A DNA stretch of 44,881 nucleotides from Thermoflexus hugenholtzii JAD2. Its GTDB lineage: Bacteria; Chloroflexota; Anaerolineae; Thermoflexales; Thermoflexaceae. The stretch spans positions 1 to 44,881 of the forward strand of contig NZ_FYEK01000007.1 in assembly GCF_900187885.1 (NCBI RefSeq), given 5' to 3'. The translations under genes and the position numbers were made by a program. Shown here piece by piece: positions 1 through 8,210 of the stretch (position 1 is its first letter; every line of letters begins with the position of its first letter). The notes under the pieces were generated by a model. That model was not told the DNA's origin. It saw only the letters and a program-made list of their open reading frames with translations, and searched no databases.

Positions 1-443
1 CGGCGGCGCCGGGCGCGCCGGGCCAGGGGATGCAGGCGGGGCCCCAGACCCAGCCACCGGATGACCCGGAACAGCGCCAGCACCTTCGGATCCATCAGCA
101 CAGGGTCCATCAGGACGATGGCGGAGAAGAGCTCTGGGCGCCGGACGGCAGCGACCATCGTGATCACCCCGCCCATGGAGTGGCCGATCCCGACCACCCC
201 CCGCCACCCCCGGGCCTCAAAGGCGGCGATCAGGTCGTCCGCCAGGGTATACCAGGTCACCCCGCGTTCCGGCCGGGGCCGCTCCGGCCATAGTGGGCGG
301 GGGAGGAGGCTCACCCCGTGGCCAACCTCCCCCAGGGCGCGCATGAACGGGCGATAGCAGGCGGGCGGGAACCCATTGGCCACCGCCAGATGGAGAAGAG
401 GCCCTTCCCCTCCGAAATCCCGCAGAAGCCCGTCCTCCCTCAT
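1..443 (-). CDS. alpha/beta hydrolase, partial (3' part beyond the left edge)
   Basis: The frame starts at ATG 443 and stays open to the window edge, giving about 147 residues. It carries a nucleophile-elbow motif GIGHSMGGV followed by a segment typical of alpha/beta-hydrolase cores (RRPELFSAIVLMDP), so the visible part is the N-terminal half with the nucleophile Ser; the acid and His would lie beyond the edge. The ATG overlaps the TGA of the preceding hydrolase gene (ATGA), so the two are probably translationally coupled. Substrate unknown; an esterase or lipase-like role is inferred from the fold only. Confidence 0.8.
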   Translation of the reverse strand, partial: MREDGLLRDFGGEGPLLHLAVANGFPPACYRPFMRALGEVGHGVSLLPRPLWPERPRPERGVTWYTLADDLIAAFEARGWRGVVGIGHSMGGVITMVAAVRRPELFSAIVLMDPVLMDPKVLALFRVIRWLGLGPRLHPLARRARRR

Positions 444-1309
444 CCCAGCACTTCCTCCACGAAGGCGCGCACGAGGCGATCCCGCTCGGGGTGATGCCCC
501 AGCACGATGGTGTAGTGGGTGGTGCCGGGGACCTCCACGACGCGGACCTGAGGGATCACCTCCCGAAGCAGACCCTCCTCGGCCTCGGTGAAGAAACGGT
601 CGTGAGGCCCGAAGGTGCCCACGGGCGCTTTCAGGAGGAGGGCCGGGCAGCGAATCCGCCCGGCATACCCGCGCAGGCGTTCGTTCCAGATCGCCCCCAG
701 CTCCGTGGCCTCCTGGGCCCCCAGCCGGGAGGGGAACTTCACCCGCACCCGGCCATCCGGCTCGCGGATCAACCCGGCCTCCAGGATCGGCATCAGGCGC
801 TCGTCGAACGGCTGGAGGAAGGGCATCGAGCGGACCAGCTCCCGGAAGGCCTCCAGGGAGGGCAGCTCCTCCACGCGGGCGTTCAGCACCTGGTTCAGGG
901 ATTCGGAGAACGCCCGGGAGGGGAGCGGCCCTCCATCGAACAGGATCAGCCCTCGAACCCGGTGCGGGTGCGCTGCGGCGACGGCCAGGCTGAGCATCGC
1001 GCCCAGGGAGTGACCCATGAGCAGCGCCCCTTCCGGGGCCAGGGCCTCCAGCACCGCGGCGATATCCCGCAGGTGGGCCTCCAGGCCGTAGGCCTGGGGA
1101 TCCGCGGGCTGCTCGCTCTCCCCCCGGCCCCGCAGGTCCATGCTCAGCACCCGGTAAGGGGGGTTCAGGGCCGGGATCAGCGGGAGGAACGTCTCCGCGT
1201 AACCTGTCAGGCCGTGAAGGGCCAGGATCGTCCCCTTCTCCCCCGGCCACTCCAGGACGCGCAGCCGCACCTCACCGGACACCCAGCACGTCCGCGGCGC
1301 TACGGTCAT
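440..1309 (-). CDS. alpha/beta hydrolase
   Basis: 289 residues, a normal length for a single-domain alpha/beta hydrolase. An oxyanion-hole HG motif lies in LALHGLTG (about 30-36), the nucleophile elbow is GHSLGAM with Ser101, and the C-terminal TTHYTI supplies the likely catalytic His. There is no signal peptide, so it should be cytoplasmic. The start has GGAGG about 6 nt upstream. It follows a tiny ORF (1321-1404) and an MNT nucleotidyltransferase, and is coupled to a second hydrolase by an ATGA overlap. Substrate not predictable; the acyl-CoA genes nearby make an ester or thioester substrate plausible (inference). Confidence 0.85.
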   Translation of the reverse strand: MTVAPRTCWVSGEVRLRVLEWPGEKGTILALHGLTGYAETFLPLIPALNPPYRVLSMDLRGRGESEQPADPQAYGLEAHLRDIAAVLEALAPEGALLMGHSLGAMLSLAVAAAHPHRVRGLILFDGGPLPSRAFSESLNQVLNARVEELPSLEAFRELVRSMPFLQPFDERLMPILEAGLIREPDGRVRVKFPSRLGAQEATELGAIWNERLRGYAGRIRCPALLLKAPVGTFGPHDRFFTEAEEGLLREVIPQVRVVEVPGTTHYTIVLGHHPERDRLVRAFVEEVLG

Positions 1310-1320
1310 CGGTGCCTCCG

Positions 1321-1404
1321 TTATCCTGAATGGAGCCGTTCAAGGAAATCCGCGAAAGCCAACAGCTCCATCCGCAGAGCCTGCCACCAATGTGTCTCCT
1401 TCAT
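1321..1404 (-). CDS. 27-residue ORF after the MNT nucleotidyltransferase; possible stub of a HEPN-type partner
   Basis: This ORF overlaps the stop of the upstream nucleotidyltransferase gene by ATGA and ends 11 nt before the next gene. It encodes a helical peptide with MKETHWWQAL near its start and FLERLHSG at its end. MNT nucleotidyltransferases are normally followed by a 100-140-residue HEPN (HepT-like) protein at exactly this kind of overlap. Here only 27 codons exist, so it may be a truncated partner or a genuine micro-ORF. No frame downstream continues a HEPN domain. Function unknown. Confidence 0.35.
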   Translation of the reverse strand: MKETHWWQALRMELLAFADFLERLHSG

Positions 1405-1781
1405 AGTTCGATCCCGAATTCCTCGATCGCCTGGCGCAGGGAGTCGCTGGCCATGTCCCAGTCGATGAGATCCACCGGGCGCTCCCGGATGATGTCCTCC
1501 ACGGCCGACCAGGCTTTCCAGAAATCCTGCGGGGGAAGGCCCTCCACAGCCAGGTCCACATCGGAGTCGGGGTCGAACCAGGCCGCGTGGGCCAGGGAGC
1601 CGAAGAGCCACACCCGCCGGGCCCCGAACTGCGCTTTGAGCGCCCGCGCGGCCTCCCGGGCGCGATCCAGCAGGCGGGCGCGCTCCTCCAGATCGATGGC
1701 GACCGTCGGCCGCGGCCGCCGCCGGGCCGCCTCGAGGTAAGGCTTCCAGCCCTCCGGTCCGAGCTCCCGGGCGGTGGGCAT
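1401..1781 (-). CDS. MNT-type minimal nucleotidyltransferase
   Basis: 126 residues. The core is the polymerase-beta-like signature WLFGSLAHAAWFDPDSDVDL (about 58-77): GS, then D-x-D as metal ligands. Family members (MntA/KNTase-like) often act as antitoxins that AMPylate a HEPN ribonuclease encoded next door; others are orphan NTases. The start at 1781 gives the expected family length. The gene overlaps a 27-codon ORF where the HEPN gene would normally be. No full partner is visible, so the role is uncertain. Confidence 0.82.
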   Translation of the reverse strand: MPTARELGPEGWKPYLEAARRRPRPTVAIDLEERARLLDRAREAARALKAQFGARRVWLFGSLAHAAWFDPDSDVDLAVEGLPPQDFWKAWSAVEDIIRERPVDLIDWDMASDSLRQAIEEFGIEL

Positions 1782-1807
1782 CGGGTTTCCTCCGCCACAC
1801 GCTGGGG

Positions 1808-2578
1808 TTAGGCCAGCCCGCCGGTCAGGGAGAGCCCGCCGTCCACGACGTAGACCGCTCCGGTGATGAAATCGGCGGCGGGGGAGACCAGGAACAGGGC
1901 CAGCCGGGCGACGTCCTCCGGCTCCCCGAAGCGCCCCTGGGGGGTGGCCCGCAGGATGCGTTCGGCGATCTCCGGCGTGCTCCAGAGGAGCTCGCTGAAG
2001 CGGGTGCGAATCACCCCGGGGGCGATGGCGTTCACCTGGATGCGATCCGGGGCCAGCTCCAGGGCCAGAAGCTGCGTGAGCATGATCACCCCGGCCTTGG
2101 AGATCCCGTAAAGCCCCATCCCGGGGGAAGGGCGCAGCCCGGCCACCGAGGCGATGTTGAGGATCTTGCCCCGCCCCTGGGCCCGCATCACCGGAACCAC
2201 CGCCTTGGCCATCCGCCAGTAGCCCAGGAGGTTCACCTCCAGGATCTTCTGCCACTGGCCCTCATCGGCCTCCAGGGTGGGGCCGAAATGGGGGTTGGTG
2301 GCCGCGTTGTTGACCAGGATGTCCACCCGCCCGAAGGCCTTCACCGTTTCCTCCACCAGCCGCTCGACCTCCGCCATGCGGCCGGTGTGAGCCGGCACCG
2401 CCAGGGCTTCCCCGCCGAGGGCGCGGATCTCCTCCACGACCGGGGCCAGGTTCTCCGCCCGGCGGCTGGAGAGCACGACCTTCGCGCCCGCCTCGGCCAG
2501 GGCCCGGGCGATGGCCCGCCCGATCCCCCGTGACGCCCCGGTGACGATGGCCACCTGCTCCCGCAGATCGATCCGCAT
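1808..2578 (-). CDS. SDR-family NAD(P)-dependent oxidoreductase (FabG-like)
   Basis: 256 residues, the size of a classical short-chain dehydrogenase. It has the Rossmann motif TGASRGIG (13-20), NNAA near 90-93, and the catalytic triad Ser144 (IASVAG), Tyr157 and Lys161 (YGISK). The C-terminal PEDVARLALFLVS and ITGAVYVVDGG are typical. Such enzymes reduce or oxidise a 3-hydroxyacyl or similar carbonyl. With acyl-CoA dehydrogenases and a ligase close by, a 3-hydroxyacyl-CoA-type step is plausible but unproven. The gene ends 26 nt before the NTase gene. Confidence 0.9.
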   Translation of the reverse strand: MRIDLREQVAIVTGASRGIGRAIARALAEAGAKVVLSSRRAENLAPVVEEIRALGGEALAVPAHTGRMAEVERLVEETVKAFGRVDILVNNAATNPHFGPTLEADEGQWQKILEVNLLGYWRMAKAVVPVMRAQGRGKILNIASVAGLRPSPGMGLYGISKAGVIMLTQLLALELAPDRIQVNAIAPGVIRTRFSELLWSTPEIAERILRATPQGRFGEPEDVARLALFLVSPAADFITGAVYVVDGGLSLTGGLA

Positions 2579-2593
2579 CCAGAGCCTGCCTCC

Positions 2594-3019
2594 CTAACGC
2601 AGACGCAACGGGATGCGTCGGATTCCCAGACCACTCATCTGATCGAAATGCCGATCGAAGGAGAAAACTTCCGGAACTCCCAGGCGCTGAGCCATATGCA
2701 GAATCGCACAATCCACAAAGCTCCACTCTTTGTCGCTGAAACGCTGGAATATCATCCAAGATTCCCAGAAATCGTCTCCCTTAACGGGATAAAACATGAA
2801 AGGAGGTCCCTCCAACAGTTTCTTTCCTGTTTCGATCGCCATTTGAGGGCCCAAGGCCCGTTTGACCAGGGTAATGGTCTCCATCCATACCAGATCCAAG
2901 AGGATATGCTCCGCGTTCCGATATTGAAGGGCTGTTTCGCGAGCGAGAGCATGGTGAGGGTCCCGCGAATCCACGAGCGCGAAGAGGGCGCTGGTATCCA
3001 CCAAGATCCGGCGCCGCAT
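2594..3019 (-). CDS. PIN-domain protein, VapC-like toxin
   Basis: 141 residues with a PIN fold: the N-terminal ILVDTSALFALVD carries the first acidic residue, and the C-terminal SFVDCAILHMAQR and EVFSFDRHFDQ carry the others. PIN toxins are Mg-dependent ribonucleases that cleave tRNA or rRNA. The gene follows the RHH antitoxin by 12 nt, the usual antitoxin-first order. Its AT content is slightly higher than the neighbours', which fits an acquired module. Assignment as VapC is by fold and context; the target RNA cannot be told. Confidence 0.85.
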   Translation of the reverse strand: MRRRILVDTSALFALVDSRDPHHALARETALQYRNAEHILLDLVWMETITLVKRALGPQMAIETGKKLLEGPPFMFYPVKGDDFWESWMIFQRFSDKEWSFVDCAILHMAQRLGVPEVFSFDRHFDQMSGLGIRRIPLRLR

Positions 3020-3031
3020 CGGTGGCTCCCT

Positions 3032-3319
3032 TTACGCGCGGGATCGGGAGCGGCGCGAACGGGGCCGGCGATGAGGCGGAAGGGGGTAGATCCAGTCGTC
3101 GACATGCTCGCTGATCGCCGGCCCCTTCTGATCGCTCCGCCCCGCGCCCACCAGCTCCCAGAAGGGGCTTTCGTCCAACGGCCGCCAACCTTGATGAGCC
3201 CGCAGCGTTTCGATCGCCTCCCGGATCAGCGCGGAGACGGAAACGCCCCGCCGCTCCGCTTCGTTGCGCAGCCACCGGTATTGCTCCTCTTCCAGAACCG
3301 CCTGAATCCGACGCAGCAT
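3032..3319 (-). CDS. ribbon-helix-helix antitoxin of the PIN toxin
   Basis: 95 residues. The first 45 form a ribbon-helix-helix unit: RIQAVLEEEQYRWLRNEA, then RRGVSVSALIREAIE, the normal MetJ/Arc beta-strand and two helices. The remainder (PLDESPFWELVGAG and a basic Arg-rich tail) is the likely toxin-wrapping region. It precedes the PIN gene by 12 nt. RHH antitoxins repress their own promoter, and an inverted repeat overlapping a TATAAT lies just upstream (3344-3367), consistent with autoregulation. Confidence 0.82.
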   Translation of the reverse strand: MLRRIQAVLEEEQYRWLRNEAERRGVSVSALIREAIETLRAHQGWRPLDESPFWELVGAGRSDQKGPAISEHVDDWIYPLPPHRRPRSRRSRSRA

Positions 3320-3343
3320 CGTCCCCCTCCGGTTCGGGGATAT

Positions 3344-3367
3344 GTGTATTCATTATACACCATACAC
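3344..3367 (-). promoter_or_regulatory. candidate operator with embedded -10 box of the RHH/PIN module
   Basis: GTGTAT and ATACAC arms are separated by 5 nt (3344-3360), and a further copy of the half-site lies at 3362-3367. On the minus strand the centre contains TATAAT (3352-3357), 33 bp before the antitoxin start. No good -35 box is visible. Overlap of half-site repeats with the -10 element is what an autorepressing RHH antitoxin would need. The patch is strikingly AT-rich for this genome. Confidence 0.55.
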
Positions 3368-3407
3368 AATATCCCGGGAGGGCGCGGCCTCCTTTCCCTG
3401 CTTCCGC

Positions 3408-4664
3408 TCACTTCAGCTCGCGGCTGGTCAGGCCGAGCACGCGGCGGGCGACGATGAGGGTGTTGATCTGGCCGGTCCCCTCGTAGAGGTCGTTGATCTT
3501 GGCGTCCCGCATCCACTTCTCCACGAGATAGCGGGTGGAGTAGCCCAGCGGCCCCAGGATCTCCACGGCCTTGTAGGTGATCCAGGTCACCGCCTTGCCG
3601 GCCTTCACCTTGGCCATAGAGGCCTCCAGAGCGTTGGGCTTCCCCTGATCCAGCATCCAGCCGGCCCGCAGGGTGAGCAGCCAGGCCGCCTTGTGCATGG
3701 CCTCCATCTCCATCACATCCCGCTCAATGGCCGTCAGCTGATGGCGAGGGAGGCCGTAGCGGATGCGGATCCCCTCCTTCTCCAAGACCTCCTTGGTGAA
3801 CTCGATGGCGGCGCGGGCGATGCCCAGGGCGCCGGCGGCCACCACCGGCCGGGAGGCGTCGAAGGTCACCATCACGCCCTTGAACCCATCGGTGCGCGCC
3901 GTGTCCAGGATCTCCGGGCTGCCCAGGATGTTGTCGAGGGGGATGCGGGCGTTGTCGAAGCGGATGGCCGCCGTGTCGCTGGCCCGGATGCCCAGCTTGC
4001 GCTCCCGCTTGGTGATGCTCACGCCGGGTGTGCCCGCCTCCACCACGAAGGGCTTGATCCCGGCCCGCCCCGCCGTCTTATCGATGGTCGCCCAGACCAC
4101 GACGATCCCCTCGGAGGCCTCCAGGGCCAGATACCCGTTGGTGATGAAGATCTTCTCCCCGTTGAGCACCCAGTGATCGTCCTCCCGTTTGGCTGTGGTC
4201 TGGATGGCTGAGACGTCGGAGCCGGCGCCGGGCTCGGTCACGGCCATAGCCCCCCACTTGGGGCCGCCCTCGGTGTAGCGCTTGAGGAAGCGGACCTTCT
4301 GCTCCGGCGTGCCCACCGCGTTGATGGAATAGCCGGCCAGGCCCGGGCCGGGCATGCAGAGGTAGAGGCCCGCATCGCCCCAGGTGAGCATCTCCACCAG
4401 GAAGATCATGCGCAGGTTATCGTAGCGCGGCCCCTCGCGCTTCTTCTCCATTGGCTGCTCCCCGGCCAGCTGCCGCTCCGCCCGCCGCACGATGCGGATC
4501 CAGTCCTGCTGCACGATGGGCCACATCGTGTTAATGAAGTCCCACGGGATCTCGTGCTCGTGCTCGTCGTAATAGCGGGCGTTCGGCCGCATCAGCTGCT
4601 CGGCCACCATCCGCGCCATCTCACGCTGCTGCTGGATCTCCTCCGGGATCTCAAAGCTGATCAT
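3408..4664 (-). CDS. acyl-CoA dehydrogenase
   Basis: 418 residues, FAD-dependent acyl-CoA dehydrogenase of ordinary length. Seen in order: N-terminal helical domain, AMAVTEPGAGSDVSAIQT (FAD/substrate middle-domain signature, about 145-160), GEKIFITNGYLA, and a C-terminal helical domain ending in NDLYEGTGQINTLIVARR, where the Glu of YEGT sits at the usual catalytic-base position. It catalyses alpha,beta-dehydrogenation of an acyl-CoA and passes electrons to ETF. A second, shorter paralogue is 55 nt downstream of its start side, so the two may form a heteromeric enzyme or act on different chain types (inference). Confidence 0.93.
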   Translation of the reverse strand: MISFEIPEEIQQQREMARMVAEQLMRPNARYYDEHEHEIPWDFINTMWPIVQQDWIRIVRRAERQLAGEQPMEKKREGPRYDNLRMIFLVEMLTWGDAGLYLCMPGPGLAGYSINAVGTPEQKVRFLKRYTEGGPKWGAMAVTEPGAGSDVSAIQTTAKREDDHWVLNGEKIFITNGYLALEASEGIVVVWATIDKTAGRAGIKPFVVEAGTPGVSITKRERKLGIRASDTAAIRFDNARIPLDNILGSPEILDTARTDGFKGVMVTFDASRPVVAAGALGIARAAIEFTKEVLEKEGIRIRYGLPRHQLTAIERDVMEMEAMHKAAWLLTLRAGWMLDQGKPNALEASMAKVKAGKAVTWITYKAVEILGPLGYSTRYLVEKWMRDAKINDLYEGTGQINTLIVARRVLGLTSRELK

Positions 4665-4719
4665 GCGTCACCTCCCTCCGGAAGACCGAGAGAGTCGTCA
4701 ACGATCCTCTGCCAGCTCC

Positions 4720-5811
4720 TCACACCATCACCAGACCCTCCAGCATGGGGAGGCCGCGGGCGTTGCGCAGCCACATCTCCACCGGATGATCCCGGATGTA
4801 GCCGTGGCCGCCCAAGGTCTGCACCGCTCCGTCCGTCACTCGCAGGGCCATGTCGTCAGCGAAGAGCTTGGCCAGATACGCCTCCCGGGCCACATCTTCC
4901 CCGCGGTCCAGCTTCCATGCGGCCTCCCAGACCATCAGGCGCGCGGCGTCGATGTCGATGGCCATCTCCGCGATCATGAAGGCGATGGCCTGGCGATGGG
5001 CGATGGGCTCGCCGAACTGCACCCGCTGCTTGGCGTAATCCCGGGCGTACTCAAAGGCCCCCCGCGCCAGCCCAACGGCCAGGGCCGCCAGGGCCACCCG
5101 CGACCGCTCCAGCAGCCGCTCCATCGAGATCCCCTCCTCGCCTCCGATCCGCTGACAGCGTGGGATCCGGCAGCCCTCCAGGACCACTTCATAAGTGGGC
5201 AGGGCCCGGATCCCCGCGTAACGGTCCCGCTCCTTCACCACCAGCCCCGGCGTCCCCGGCTCCACGAGGAAGGCCTGGGTGCGCCCGTCCTCGCTGGCGT
5301 AGACCAGGAGCAACTCCGCCTCCGCCCCGAAGGGGACCCCGATCTTGGTCCCATGGAGCACGTATTCCTCCCCCTCCCGGCGGGCGGTGGTCTGAAGATG
5401 GAAGGGGTCGAACAGGAAGCTCGGCTCGATCAAGGCCGCCGCCGCTCGCACGAAACGCTCCCCGCAGAAACGAGGCAGATACGTTCGCTTCTGCTCCTCG
5501 GTCCCATACAGCAGGACGGGGAGGGCGACCGCGTGGGGCGCCAGCAGATAAAGGGCGATGGTGAAATCCCCCCAGCCCAGCTCCTCCAGGGCCAGCACGC
5601 TGGTCAACGCCGAGGGCTCGCCGAAGCCCCCATACGCTTCGGGGATCATGCTGGGCAACAGCCCGATGGACCATCCCCGCGCGATCACATCCTCCGGGAC
5701 CTGACCGGTCTCATCGCTCTCCCGGGCCACCCGGCGCAGGTGCTCCTCGGCGAAGGCCCGGACCGTCTGGATCAGCATCCGCTGCTCATCCGTCGGCTCG
5801 AACGAAATCAT
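4720..5811 (-). CDS. acyl-CoA dehydrogenase family protein (short C terminus)
   Basis: 363 residues from ATG 5811, chosen because GGGAGGG lies about 9 nt upstream; a longer frame reaching 5895 has a Pro/Arg-rich low-complexity N-terminus and is unlikely. The protein has EQRMLIQTVRAFAEEHL at the start, the middle beta domain (TTARREGEEYVLHGTKIGVP) and the C-terminal QTLGGHGYIRDHPVEMWLRNAR. It stops after PMLEGLVMV, where typical members read YEGT and run on some 20 residues. A Glu is kept in LEGL, so it may remain active, or it may serve as the non-catalytic subunit of a heteromer with the neighbour. Confidence 0.88.
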   Translation of the reverse strand: MISFEPTDEQRMLIQTVRAFAEEHLRRVARESDETGQVPEDVIARGWSIGLLPSMIPEAYGGFGEPSALTSVLALEELGWGDFTIALYLLAPHAVALPVLLYGTEEQKRTYLPRFCGERFVRAAAALIEPSFLFDPFHLQTTARREGEEYVLHGTKIGVPFGAEAELLLVYASEDGRTQAFLVEPGTPGLVVKERDRYAGIRALPTYEVVLEGCRIPRCQRIGGEEGISMERLLERSRVALAALAVGLARGAFEYARDYAKQRVQFGEPIAHRQAIAFMIAEMAIDIDAARLMVWEAAWKLDRGEDVAREAYLAKLFADDMALRVTDGAVQTLGGHGYIRDHPVEMWLRNARGLPMLEGLVMV

Positions 5812-5929
5812 GGTGCTATCCCTCCCGGGAACCGGCGGGGGCGGGGGAGGGATTCGCCCTCCCGCCCGCCGCCCTGTCCCCCTGGATTTCACCATTCTTC
5901 ACTCAGGGCGCGGCAGGAGACCACGCCCG

Positions 5930-8170
5930 CTATTCACGTAAGGTCCGCAGGCCGATCAGCAACGTGAAATCCCCTTCCCACCGCAGCTTGCCGGTGGCGA
6001 AAGCCACCTGGCCGTCCAGCTCCCCACGCTGCATCGAGCTGTAATCCGTGGCGCTCATGCGCAGGGTCCCGGCCGGCTCCGCCGCCCCGTTGTAGATGGC
6101 CGTCGCCTGCCACAGGGTGCCGTCCGGCCGCTCCAGCTCCAGACGCACCGTCCCCTTCACCCGCTGCAGGGCCTCGAACCGGCGCCGGGAGCGGAAGGCC
6201 AGATAGGGCGGCTCCCCGAGGTAGAGGCGTCCGGCCAGGACCTCCCGGAACTCCTCCGTCCCCATGCGCAGCTCCACGTGGGGCGTCTCGTCGGTCTCCC
6301 CCTCGATCACCGTCAGGCGCTTCCCGTCCTCCACCCGCAGGGTGAAGACCTCCTCCCCCACGCGGTAACGAACTCGGAGCACCGTCCCCTCCATCCCCTC
6401 GGGGGGCGTGGCGGACGCCGCCTCGAAGAGCCGGGGGACCCATTCGGTGAAGAAGGCGCGGATGGAGACGTCGGGGGGCACTGTGACCGGGGGCGGCGGC
6501 GCCGCAGGGGCAGCCTCCCGCAGCACCCGGCGGAGCACTTTCCCGACCATAGACTTCGGCAGGGAATCCCGGAACTCGATCTCCCGGGGGACCTTGTAGG
6601 GGGCCAGGTTCCGCCGACAGTGCTCCAGGATCTCCGCCTCGGAGGCCTGGGCTCCCGGCCGCAGGACCACGTAGGCCTTCACCGCCTCGCCGCGGTAAGG
6701 ATCCGGCACTCCCACCGCCGCCGCCTCCAGGACGGCCGGATGGGCGTAGAGGACCTCCTCCACCTCCCGCGGGTAGACGTTGAAGCCGCCGGTGAGGATC
6801 ATGTCCTTCTTGCGGTCGACGATGTAGAAGTAGCCGTCCTCGTCCATCCGGGCGATGTCCCCCGTGTAGAGCCAGCCGTCCCGCAGGGTCTGGGCGGTCT
6901 CCTCCGGCCGGTTCCAGTAGCCCTTCATCACCTGAGGTCCTCGGATCACCAGCTCCCCGATCTCCCCGGGCGCCAGCTCCCGGGTCCCCGTCTCCACGTC
7001 CACGATGCGCGCGTCCGTGTCCGGGATGGGGAGGCCGATGCTGCCCAGCTTCTTCAGGTTCATGATGGGGTTGATGTGGGTGATGGGCGAGGCCTCCGTG
7101 AGGCCGTAGCCTTCGATGAAGGTGCCGGAGGAGAAGCGGGCGAACTGCTGGATCACCTCCACGGGCAGAGGGGCGGCCCCGCTGTTGCAGAGACGGATGG
7201 AGCCTAGGCCGGACTCGGCCGCCCGGGGGTGGTTGAGGAGGGCGATATACATCGTCGGCACCGCGGGGAGGAAGGTCGGCTGATAGGTCCGGATGGCGTT
7301 CAGCGCCTCCTCCACATCAAAGCGGGGGAGCAGGATGAAAGACGCCCCGTTGAACATCCCCACGTTCATCAGGGAGGTCATGCCGAAGGAGTGGAAGAGG
7401 GGGAGCACCACCAGATAGCGTTCCTCCCCACGGCGGACGAACTCCCGGGCCCAGACGTAGGCCTGGATCACGTTGGCGAAGAGATTGAAATGGGTGAGCA
7501 TCACCCCTTTCGGCAGGCCGGTGGTGCCGCCGGTGTAGGGAAGGACCGCCACATCCTCCAGCGGGTTCACCGGCGGCTGGAAGAAGCGCTCCCCTGCCCG
7601 CTCCATCAGCTCCGTCCACCGATACAGGCCGGGGCCGGCCGGGGTTTCCGTGCTCATCCCCTGGGCCCGGACCCGCTCGAGGTAGATGGGGCGGACGGGC
7701 TCCGGCATGTAGTCCTGGAGGCCGGCGAAGATCACGAGCTCCGGCCCGGCCTGCTCCCGCACCGCCATGACCTTGGGCGCCATGGTGTCCAGGGCGATCA
7801 GGGCCCGCATCCCGCTGTCTTCGACCACGTAGCGGAGCTCCCGCTCCACGTAGAGGGGGTTCAGGGGAACCACCACGGCACCCAGGCGGAGGATGGCGTA
7901 GAAGGCGATGAAGAACTGGGGGCAGTTCGGGAGCATGATCCCGACCCGATCCCCCGGCCGGATCCCCAGGGCGTCCAGGGCGGTGGCCAAACGGAGGGAA
8001 TGGGCCCGCAGGTCCCGATAGCTCATCTCCGCGCCGTAGAAGATCGTCGCCGTGCGCTCCCCATACTGGTTGGCGGCGAAGTCCATGAGGGCGCTCAGGG
8101 GCTGCCGGGGGTAGGTCAGGGAGCGCGGCACCCAGAAATCATAGAAGCGATGCCATCGCCGCTCCTCCAT
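5930..8170 (-). CDS. long-chain-type acyl-CoA ligase with C-terminal SCP2-like domain
   Basis: 746 residues from ATG 8170, preferred over TTG 8197 because GGAGGAGG lies just upstream of the ATG. Residues about 1-560 are an ANL-family synthetase: LPYTGGTTGLPKGVMLTH (P-loop), EGYGLTEASP, WLYTGDIARMDEDGYFYI and the C-terminal DRKKDMILTGGFNVYPREVEE. The ligase makes an acyl-AMP, then the acyl-CoA. The last ~165 residues are additional and resemble SCP2 sterol-carrier domains (RMGTEEFREVLAG, then QRGELDGQVAFATGKLRWEGD). Fusion of ligase and lipid carrier suggests hand-over of a bulky hydrophobic acyl group. The next gene upstream is a stand-alone SCP2. Confidence 0.9.
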   Translation of the reverse strand: MEERRWHRFYDFWVPRSLTYPRQPLSALMDFAANQYGERTATIFYGAEMSYRDLRAHSLRLATALDALGIRPGDRVGIMLPNCPQFFIAFYAILRLGAVVVPLNPLYVERELRYVVEDSGMRALIALDTMAPKVMAVREQAGPELVIFAGLQDYMPEPVRPIYLERVRAQGMSTETPAGPGLYRWTELMERAGERFFQPPVNPLEDVAVLPYTGGTTGLPKGVMLTHFNLFANVIQAYVWAREFVRRGEERYLVVLPLFHSFGMTSLMNVGMFNGASFILLPRFDVEEALNAIRTYQPTFLPAVPTMYIALLNHPRAAESGLGSIRLCNSGAAPLPVEVIQQFARFSSGTFIEGYGLTEASPITHINPIMNLKKLGSIGLPIPDTDARIVDVETGTRELAPGEIGELVIRGPQVMKGYWNRPEETAQTLRDGWLYTGDIARMDEDGYFYIVDRKKDMILTGGFNVYPREVEEVLYAHPAVLEAAAVGVPDPYRGEAVKAYVVLRPGAQASEAEILEHCRRNLAPYKVPREIEFRDSLPKSMVGKVLRRVLREAAPAAPPPPVTVPPDVSIRAFFTEWVPRLFEAASATPPEGMEGTVLRVRYRVGEEVFTLRVEDGKRLTVIEGETDETPHVELRMGTEEFREVLAGRLYLGEPPYLAFRSRRRFEALQRVKGTVRLELERPDGTLWQATAIYNGAAEPAGTLRMSATDYSSMQRGELDGQVAFATGKLRWEGDFTLLIGLRTLRE

Positions 8171-8210
8171 GGCCACCTCCTCCACACTCCGCTTCAACCC
8201 GAGGCCCGGG

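Noticed and set aside
4720-5811. Acyl-CoA dehydrogenase with a short C-terminus as a pseudogene
   Set aside because: The frame is intact, a Glu is kept in LEGL, and no lost C-terminal sequence can be found in the other frames downstream.
5812-5929. GC-rich hairpin between the second acyl-CoA dehydrogenase and the ligase as a terminator
   Set aside because: GGGCGGGAGGG/CCCTCC...CGCCC pairing is present but there is no T tract; G/C runs here are expected by composition.
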